From JAAEQG01 sp023133475 (GTDB taxonomy: Bacteria > Planctomycetota > Phycisphaerae > UBA1845): DNA of 10,867 nucleotides. The stretch spans positions 1 through 10,867 of the forward strand of contig DAOVLE010000180.1 in NCBI GenBank assembly GCA_030631415.1, in the 5' to 3' direction. Below the pieces are notes generated by a model, which was given only the letters and a program-made list of their open reading frames with translations, was not told where the DNA came from and ran no database searches. A program made the position numbers and the translations under genes. Every line of letters begins with the position of its first letter. The stretch's first letter is position 1. This document shows, one piece after another, positions 6,256 through 10,867 of the stretch.

Positions 6256-6283
6256 GCGCTCCCCGTTGGGGAGCCGCTAAACA
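6256..6283. repeat. GCGCTCCCC...GCCGCTAAACA dispersed repeat
   Basis: GCTCCCC-GTT-GGGGAGC (6258-6274) is a perfect 7-bp hairpin. The reverse complement of the whole unit matches 7610-7638 (TGTTTAGCGGC at one end, GGGAGCGC at the other), where it sits between lemA and the M48 gene. Confidence 0.65.
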
Positions 6284-6341
6284 CTACGGATTTGTCGCCG
6301 CTAAGCACACGCCGGCGCGGTTACGATCACCGCGTTTCTCC

Positions 6342-6421
6342 ATTCTCAATTCTCAATTCTCAATTCTCAATTCATCACACTTCCCATCCCCCCATTTTCA
6401 ATTTTCAATTTTCAATTTTCC
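6342..6421. repeat. Two heptamer arrays (ATTCTCA x4, ATTTTCA x4)
   Basis: ATTCTCA repeats four times at 6342-6369. After 24 bases, ATTTTCA repeats three times and ends with ATTTTCC (6394-6421). The units differ by single bases from each other and from the ATTTTCC array at 7689-7720. The remaining 6422-6555 holds no gene; TTGCCC (6457-6462) and GATTAT (6481-6486), 18 bases apart, are a weak promoter candidate for the operon that follows. Confidence 0.8.
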
Positions 6422-6555
6422 ATTTGCCCCCATTCTCCGCAGTGAATTAGATAAGATTGCCCTGGGTATAAGAGTGCGGTGATTATGTAATGGACGCACT
6501 GCTCCCTGTCAGGTAAGCTTTGTTGGCATAAGCATGGTCTCGGGAGGTCGTCGCG

Positions 6556-6969
6556 ATGTGTCCGCGTTGTAAAGAGCCGCTGGTGGCTTTTGAACTCGAG
6601 GGGGTCGAGATTGACCGCTGCATATCCTGCGGCGGCACATGGCTGGATGCCGGCGAATTGGAGTGGATTGCCGAACAGGCGGGTGTCGATCCCGGCCCAA
6701 TCACCGAAGCCCTCCACACCAAACATCAACGCGGCGAGCAGACCGACTTGAAATGCCCCCGCTGCCGACGCCGTATGCAGGTAATCCACGTCGGCAAGGA
6801 GCCTGCTGTCGAACTCGACCGCTGCCGCTACGAGCACGGGCTATGGTTTGACGAGGGCGAGATGGAGAAGGTAATCGCGTCGTTTGCCGAAGGCGAGGGA
6901 GGTGCGGTCGCGCGTTTCTTTGGCGGTTTGTATCGTCACGACGTGAGTAGCCGAAGCAAAGGAGACTGA
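6556..6969 (+). CDS. zf-TFIIB domain protein, first gene of the lemA operon
   Basis: The 137-residue soluble protein carries two zf-TFIIB-type zinc motifs. The first (1-35) is complete: MCPRCKEPL, then IDRCISCGGTWLDAGELE, with Cys2, Cys5, Cys22 and Cys25 as ligands. The second (66-104) has CPRC (67-70) and LDRCRYEHGLWFDEGEME, where the fourth Cys is missing; Glu93 or His94 stands at that place. The Trp-x-Asp-x-Gly-Glu signature after each motif is typical of this family. The ATG at 6556 is supported by GGGAGG (6542-6547), eight bases ahead. The TGA stop is two bases before the lemA start and overlaps its ribosome binding region, so the two are surely co-translated. The function is unknown in the family; the place before LemA and a zinc protease hints at a role in zinc handling or protease assembly, which is inference. 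Confidence 0.88.
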   Translation: MCPRCKEPLVAFELEGVEIDRCISCGGTWLDAGELEWIAEQAGVDPGPITEALHTKHQRGEQTDLKCPRCRRRMQVIHVGKEPAVELDRCRYEHGLWFDEGEMEKVIASFAEGEGGAVARFFGGLYRHDVSSRSKGD

Positions 6970-6971
6970 AT

Positions 6972-7538
6972 ATGGGAGCACTGCTCATCCTGTTGATCTG
7001 TCTGGTTGGGGTAGGCCTGTTGTTGGCTTTGTGGTTTGTGGCCATCTACAATGGGATGGTCAAGTTTCGCAACCGCGTCAAGAATGCCTGGTCGCAGATT
7101 GACGTACAGCTCAAACGCCGCCACGACCTGATCCCCAATCTGGTGGAGGCTGTCAAGGGATACGCGGGGCACGAGAAGGATACGCTCGAGCGGGTCATTC
7201 AAGCCCGTAGCCAGGCGGTCAGCGCCAGCGGCGTGGAGCAACAGTCCAAAGCTGAGGGCGAACTAAGCCAGGCATTGGGGCGTCTGATGTTGGTGGTCGA
7301 ACAATACCCGGACCTCAAAGCCAACCAGAACTTCCTCTCGCTTCAGGAGGAGCTTACCTCCACCGAAAACCGCATCGGTTTCTCTCGCCAGTATTACAAC
7401 GACGAAGTCATGCGACACAACACCAAGATTCAGTCTGTCCCCACCAATATCGTTGCGGGATTATTCCACTTCAAGGACGAGGCATTCTTCGAACTCGAGG
7501 ATCAGGCAGCTCGCGAAGCACCAAAGGTACAATTCTGA
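6972..7538 (+). CDS. lemA: LemA family membrane protein
   Basis: The 188-residue product has an N-terminal membrane segment (about 3-25) and the LemA helical domain. Conserved stretches are YNGMVKFRNRVKNAWSQIDV (about 26-45), the first LemA signature, and LKRRHDLIPNLVEAVKGYAGHE (47-68), followed by a coiled four-helix body containing YPDLKANQNFLSLQEELTSTENRI. Length and layout are normal for the family. LemA is a membrane-anchored helical-bundle protein; in many bacteria its gene adjoins an HtpX-type M48 protease, as here, and it is thought to act with it, though the mechanism is not settled. AAAGGAG (6958-6964) lies seven bases before the ATG and overlaps the end of the upstream zinc protein gene. 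The stop TGA (7536-7538) is followed two bases later by a heptamer repeat array. Confidence 0.96.
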   Translation: MGALLILLICLVGVGLLLALWFVAIYNGMVKFRNRVKNAWSQIDVQLKRRHDLIPNLVEAVKGYAGHEKDTLERVIQARSQAVSASGVEQQSKAEGELSQALGRLMLVVEQYPDLKANQNFLSLQEELTSTENRIGFSRQYYNDEVMRHNTKIQSVPTNIVAGLFHFKDEAFFELEDQAAREAPKVQF

Positions 7539-7539
7539 G

Positions 7540-7721
<182 letters not shown>

Positions 7722-7738
7722 CCTCAGGGTAAGTCATA

Positions 7739-9133
7739 ATGTGGGAGGCGATTGCCAGTAATAAGCGTCGTTCGTGGGTTCTCATCGGGTTGATGGGGGC
7801 TCTTCTGGTCGGGCTTGGTTTTGCCATCGGGGCATGTTGGGACCCGCAAGTCGGCGGAGCCATCGGTGCCGGTGGGGCTTTGATTGTTTGGCTGATCCTC
7901 GTGCTGGTCGCTTTTTTCCAGGGTGATGCGGTGCTGCTCTCCAGCGCCGGGGCACATGAGGCCAAAAAACAGGACGCCCCCCAACTCTTCAACGTAGTCG
8001 AAGAGATGACCATCGCCGGTGGGATGGGCACCATGCCGCGGATCTACGTCATCGACAGCCACCTGCCCAACGCCTTCGCCGTGGGTCGCAAGCCGGAAAA
8101 AGCCGCCGTGGCAGTTACCGCCGGGCTGCTCAAACGTCTGAACCGCGACGAACTACAGGGCGTAATTGCCCATGAAATCTCACATATCCAAAACCTGGAC
8201 ATCCGTTTCATGACGCTGGCTTCGGTTATGGTTGGAGCCATCGTGTTAGTCTCGGACATTTTCCTGCATTCGTTGTGGTTTGGCGGAGGTCGGCGGCGGT
8301 CCTCTTCCTCCAAAGGCGGCGGGCATGCACAGTTGATCTTTCTGGCTATCGCGATTGCGATGGCGATATTGGCTCCGATTGCGGCTCGCTTGCTCTATTT
8401 CGCCTGTTCGCGTCGGCGCGAGTATCTGGCAGACGCTTGTGCCGCCCGCTACACACGGTATCCGGAGGGGTTGGCTTCTGCTTTGGAAAAAATCTCCGCC
8501 CAGGCTTCAAAAGCCAAAGCCAATCGTTCGTTGGCTCCGTTGTATATCGTGAACCCGTTGCAAGGTCGCGGGGTGGCCGGCTTGCTTTCGACTCACCCGC
8601 CTACCAACACCCGCGTTTCCATCCTGCGGAGCATGGCCGGCGGAGCCGGCTATCAGGCTTATGAAACCGCCTTCAAAAAGGTGGTCGGCAAAGACGACCG
8701 GTGCCTGCACTCCAGCGCCGTGGGCGAGGAGGAGGAAGTCGCCATTCGCCAGCCAACCGCCGAACCGCCAAAGAAAGAAGCCGCCGCCGCCCGAGCCCGG
8801 GAAGCGATCGACCTTATCGATCGGTTGGCCGACTTCATACTGATTCCCTGCACCTGCGGGGTGCGGATCAAGGTGCCGCCCGACCTGAAGCGCGATTCAC
8901 TGTGCTGCCCACGCTGTGGGGCAAAGCATGCGGTGCCCCAAGCCACGGCGGCGAAGGTTAAGGGTCAGTCAAACGCTCCGACTGCTCCCATGCAATACCG
9001 GCGTAAGGGCGACGGCGGATGGGAATCCTTCAAATGTTCCTGTGACAAAGTCGTGCAGTTGAGCCCCAGCTTCGCGGCTCCGCACATCCGCTGCCCGGGT
9101 TGCGGGAGCAAGATCAAGATCGTCAACCCATAA
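7739..9133 (+). CDS. M48 family (HtpX-like) membrane metalloprotease with two C-terminal zinc ribbons
   Basis: The 464-residue protein has the HtpX plan: two N-terminal membrane segments (about 12-31, 42-61), the zinc site HEISH (145-149), two further hydrophobic segments (about 157-178, 198-220), the third zinc ligand Glu228 in REYLADACAARYTR, and the conserved STHPPTNTRV (284-293). It cleaves membrane or misfolded proteins in known homologues. Typical HtpX ends near 290-300; this one adds a charged linker (about 315-365) and two short zinc ribbons of CxC...CxxC form: Cys371/373 with Cys390/393, and Cys433/435 with Cys452/455. These may bind substrate or partners, perhaps echoing the zinc protein that opens the operon. 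AGGGT (7726-7730) before the ATG is a weak ribosome site. The 200-base gap to lemA is filled by repeats. The stop is TAA. Confidence 0.93.
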   Translation: MWEAIASNKRRSWVLIGLMGALLVGLGFAIGACWDPQVGGAIGAGGALIVWLILVLVAFFQGDAVLLSSAGAHEAKKQDAPQLFNVVEEMTIAGGMGTMPRIYVIDSHLPNAFAVGRKPEKAAVAVTAGLLKRLNRDELQGVIAHEISHIQNLDIRFMTLASVMVGAIVLVSDIFLHSLWFGGGRRRSSSSKGGGHAQLIFLAIAIAMAILAPIAARLLYFACSRRREYLADACAARYTRYPEGLASALEKISAQASKAKANRSLAPLYIVNPLQGRGVAGLLSTHPPTNTRVSILRSMAGGAGYQAYETAFKKVVGKDDRCLHSSAVGEEEEVAIRQPTAEPPKKEAAAARAREAIDLIDRLADFILIPCTCGVRIKVPPDLKRDSLCCPRCGAKHAVPQATAAKVKGQSNAPTAPMQYRRKGDGGWESFKCSCDKVVQLSPSFAAPHIRCPGCGSKIKIVNP

Positions 9134-9170
9134 TATGACAGCGCTAGTGCTCTATCGCCCACGAACTGAT

Positions 9171-9233
9171 GGTTGGGTGGCCCATGGCTTTAGCCGTGGG
9201 GGACGCGAATTGCATCAGGTATTCGCGTCCCCC
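9171..9233. terminator. Two adjacent hairpins downstream of the M48 gene
   Basis: CCCATGGCT (9181-9189) pairs with 9192-9200 (one wobble), preceded by GGTTGGGTGG. Right after it GGGGGACGCGAAT (9198-9210) forms a perfect 13-bp stem with 9221-9233 and a 10-base loop. The three G bases 9198-9200 are shared, so the two folds exclude each other. The first hairpin recurs at 10768-10793, marking it as a dispersed repeat. A terminator role fits the position 40-100 bases past the stop but there is no T-run. Confidence 0.45.
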
Positions 9234-9269
9234 ATTGTGGTGTCATTGTGATCCGTGCCGTGTTGCATG

Positions 9270-9415
9270 ATTTCCATCGCCCCCTTCGGGGGCTCGGATT
9301 ACACGGGATCGCTTACCCAGGGTTCCGCTTCGCTTCACCCTGGGCTATGTTCCGTCGCCCCCCACGGGGGCTGGTGCTCCGCGGCCTCTGGCCGCTCCCT
9401 TACGGTCGCGGTACT
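9270..9415. repeat. Cassette of four hairpins between convergent genes
   Basis: Successive stems are 9279-9293 (GCCCCC/GGGGGC), 9316-9344 (CCCAGGGT/ACCCTGGG with a 13-base loop), 9357-9371 (GCCCCC/GGGGGC again) and 9381-9395 (GCGGCC-TCT-GGCCGC). The first and third share TCGCCCCC and CGGGGGCT, so they are direct copies. The open frames through here are repetitive and not gene-like. Position between two converging genes suggests a bidirectional transcription barrier. Confidence 0.6.
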
Positions 9416-9427
9416 GATTGGCTCGAG

Positions 9428-10216
9428 TCAGGCCGCCAGTTCTTCCGCCAATGTCGAGCCCAGACGTTCGCGGAGATGGGCGAGGATGCTCTTGTGCATC
9501 TGGCTCACGCGCGACTCGGACAGGTTAAGCACGTTACCGATCTCCGCCATGGTCAAGTCTTCGTAGTAGTACAGGGTGAGGGTCATCCGTTCCTCGCGAG
9601 TAAGCCCTTTGCTGAGGTATTCGGCGAGCATCTCCCGACGGAGACGTTGGGCAGGGTCCGGCGAAGTCGCATCGCAGAAGTCCAGCCCATACCCCGAGCC
9701 TTTGCCGCCTCGATCCTCCCGCGACTTCATGGCACTGAAATGAACCGCCTTGCCCATCCGCGAAAGCTGTGAGAGGTCGTTGTAGCGCCGAATATCGAGA
9801 TTCATCCGCTCGGCAATTTCACGCTCGGTGGGCGAATGCCCGTTCTCGGCGTCCAACTGTTCGATAATCCGGTTGCGATGCTTCTCGAATGTGCGAACCG
9901 TGCGACTCTGGGGATCCAGGCTTCGCAACCAATCCATCACCGCACCAAAAATGCGCTGCTGGCAGAAGGTCTCGAACTTGGTGTTGCGTTGGGGATCGTA
10001 GGACTCGACAGCTTCGATCAATCCATCGAAACCGGCGCTACAGATGTCATCGTAGCTGACCTGGGTGGAAAGCCTGCGGGAAAGCCGCGCCGCATGGTTT
10101 CGCACCAAGTCGGCATAATGGACCACCAATGCGTTTCGATCCACGACAGTGCGTCGCGCGAGGTAACGCTTCCAGGTTTGCTCGATGTTTGCATCCGTGC
10201 TGGGGGTGTTTTGCAT
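9428..10216 (-). CDS. FliA/WhiG family RNA polymerase sigma factor
   Basis: The 262-residue protein is a group 3 sigma factor. Region 2 (about 30-105) includes DLVRNHAARLSRRL, SYDDICSAGFDGLIEAVESYD and RIFGAVMDWLRSLD; region 3 (about 105-165) includes SPTEREIAERMNLDIRRYNDLSQ; region 4 (205-253) has the helix-turn-helix LTMAEIGNVLNLSESRVSQM, nearly the textbook FliA/WhiG form. Such factors direct polymerase to flagellar, sporulation-like or lifestyle genes; no flagellar gene is in view, so the regulon is unknown. An extra low-complexity link (166-190, EDRGGKGSGYGLDFCDATSPD) separates regions 3 and 4. The frame is open to a GTG at 10306, but the ATG at 10216 is preferred: GGAGG (10225-10229) lies eight bases ahead and family similarity begins after it. 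No anti-sigma gene adjoins. Confidence 0.93.
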   Translation of the reverse strand: MQNTPSTDANIEQTWKRYLARRTVVDRNALVVHYADLVRNHAARLSRRLSTQVSYDDICSAGFDGLIEAVESYDPQRNTKFETFCQQRIFGAVMDWLRSLDPQSRTVRTFEKHRNRIIEQLDAENGHSPTEREIAERMNLDIRRYNDLSQLSRMGKAVHFSAMKSREDRGGKGSGYGLDFCDATSPDPAQRLRREMLAEYLSKGLTREERMTLTLYYYEDLTMAEIGNVLNLSESRVSQMHKSILAHLRERLGSTLAEELAA

Positions 10217-10460
10217 GGCTTTGCCTCCGTTCAAAAGCCTGTTGGAAAGAAATGTCATGTCCACGATTTGCTCGCCGGTGCATAAGCGCCCTCCTGGCGC
10301 CCACACCTGCGTGCCGGTAAAGACGGCTGGTTGAGCGGGGTTGCTTCACCAATCGCCTTGTGTTGATCCAGGCTGGTTCGGCTTTGTGGCTTGGTTCCGG
10401 AATCTCGACAGTGTCGCGTGGAATTGCCTGCATAAGCCGCTCTCTTTATCAAGTTACACA
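10217..10460 (-). promoter_or_regulatory. Leader region of the sigma factor gene with a strong internal SD-ATG
   Basis: Read on the minus strand, AGGAGG (10290-10295) stands six bases before an ATG (10283-10281) that opens a frame running into the sigma gene in another register. The SD lies in a GCGCC...GGCGC hairpin (10286-10300). I see no clear promoter boxes and no known riboswitch. The leader assignment is tentative. Confidence 0.25.
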
Positions 10461-10681
10461 CCCCGAATAATCATTGCGTCCCACCCCCGCCAGCGGGGAA
10501 TACACCCCACACGGCACTAGAACAAGGCTTACAAGGATCAGATACCCAATATGTTGCGTGACCGGCTCGCAGAGCAACCGCTATCTTGTGCATTTAGGTT
10601 ATTTACCCCATATTAACATTTTACGGCTTTTGCGCCTTGCCCAGACCAACGGGAGTGGTGTTTGAATGGCCGCCCTCTTAC
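10461..10681. other. Intergenic stretch without recognised gene
   Basis: Nothing here looks like a gene. The single plus-strand frame (10474-10665) has no ribosome site or recognisable motif. The segment 10590-10630 is A/T-rich (TTTAGGTTATTTACCCCATA) compared with its surroundings and could hold a promoter. Confidence 0.5.
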
Positions 10682-10765
10682 GGTCCAAGGTCCAAAGTCC
10701 AAAGTCCAAGGTCCAAAGTCCAAAGTCCAAGGTCCAAGGTCCAAAGTCCAAGGTCCAGGGTCCAA
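10682..10765. repeat. Heptamer tandem array (RGTCCAA x12)
   Basis: Twelve 7-bp units, either GGTCCAA or AGTCCAA with one GGTCCAG, run without interruption for 84 bases. This is the inverse complement of the family at 2404-2433. There are no spacers, so it is not a CRISPR array. Confidence 0.9.
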
Positions 10766-10767
10766 TG

Positions 10768-10793
10768 TGGGTGGCCCATCGCTTTAGCGGCGG
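10768..10793. repeat. GGGTGGCCCAT hairpin, second copy
   Basis: TGGGTGGCCCATCGCTTTAG matches the start of the 9175-9200 repeat. The stem pairs 10779-10783 with 10786-10790; farther out one pair is lost (10778/10791). The C10780-G10789 pair replaces G9186-C9195 of the other copy. Confidence 0.6.
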
Positions 10794-10867
10794 CAGGCTT
10801 GCGCTAGGCCCGGCATTTATGCCGGGTATTGGAGTGGTTGCCTTTGCCTCCCGTTCCGCCCCGCCGC
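10794..10867. repeat. Nested palindrome element, second copy cut by the window end
   Basis: From CAGGCTTG onward this follows 4289-4366 closely: the same self-palindromic arm (10803-10826), the same spacer (GTATTGGAGTGGTTGCCTTT against GTATTGGAACGGTTGCCTTT), then TTCCGCCCCGCCGC. The C-run is shorter and interrupted. The right half lies beyond the window. Confidence 0.8.

Noticed and set aside
9248..9772. 174-codon plus-strand frame opposite the sigma factor gene
   Set aside because: It begins in the hairpin cassette and continues antisense to a well-supported sigma gene; no domain is visible.
10217..10306. N-terminal extension of the sigma factor to GTG 10306
   Set aside because: The extra 30 residues show no sigma similarity and the ATG at 10216 has the better-placed GGAGG.
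10682..10765. CRISPR array
   Set aside because: Units are 7 bp and contiguous with no spacers, and no cas gene is present.

Overview
The window looks like a Planctomycetota chromosome, most likely a Phycisphaerae-type genome. The main clue is the C-terminal dockerin-like domain of the gene at 2434-4023, with two Asp-rich loops of the form GDFDHDGDVDLSDF, a style common in secreted proteins of that lineage. A FliA/WhiG-type sigma factor, a DUF1573 protein and intergenic regions packed with short palindromes and 7-mer arrays fit the same picture. The lineage call is inference; no rRNA, tRNA or marker gene is present. TAG, TAA and TGA all end genes here, so the code is standard. I see no CRISPR array, transposase, phage gene or RNA gene.

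Layout. 1-235: two related hairpins, then yjbQ (236-658, +). 877-4023: three genes on the minus strand, all predicted to be exported or membrane-anchored: a membrane-anchored protein of unknown function (877-1662), a small lipoprotein (1785-2207) and a large secreted protein with two retropepsin-like DTGA motifs and a dockerin-like tail (2434-4023). 4024-4704: a gene-free gap with a 142-bp nested palindrome flanked by 20-bp direct repeats. 4705-6102: a DUF1573 gene interrupted by one in-frame TGA. 6103-6555: a gene-free gap made mostly of repeats. 6556-9133: a plus-strand operon of a zf-TFIIB-type zinc protein, LemA and an M48/HtpX-like membrane protease carrying two extra C-terminal zinc ribbons. 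9134-9427: a hairpin-filled gap between convergent genes. 9428-10216 (-): the sigma factor. 10217-10867: its leader, an unassigned stretch, a 7-mer array and a second, cut-off copy of the nested palindrome.

How the genes may work together. LemA with an HtpX-like M48 protease is a recurrent bacterial pair linked to membrane protein quality control, and the zinc protein two bases upstream of lemA is probably co-expressed. The minus-strand cluster encodes cell-surface or periplasmic proteins without an obvious shared pathway.

The strongest candidate for something new is the DUF1573 gene. Its TGA falls where the family normally has the first Cys of a Cys-Gly-Cys motif. A perfect 6-bp hairpin with a GGUC-containing tip starts 14 nt after the TGA, at the distance expected of a bacterial SECIS element. 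It may be an undescribed selenoprotein; a nonsense mutation or a base-call error is the main alternative. The second theme is the non-coding space: at least six short palindrome families and several 7- or 8-bp tandem arrays cluster together, abut gene ends, and in two families show paired base changes that keep the hairpin.
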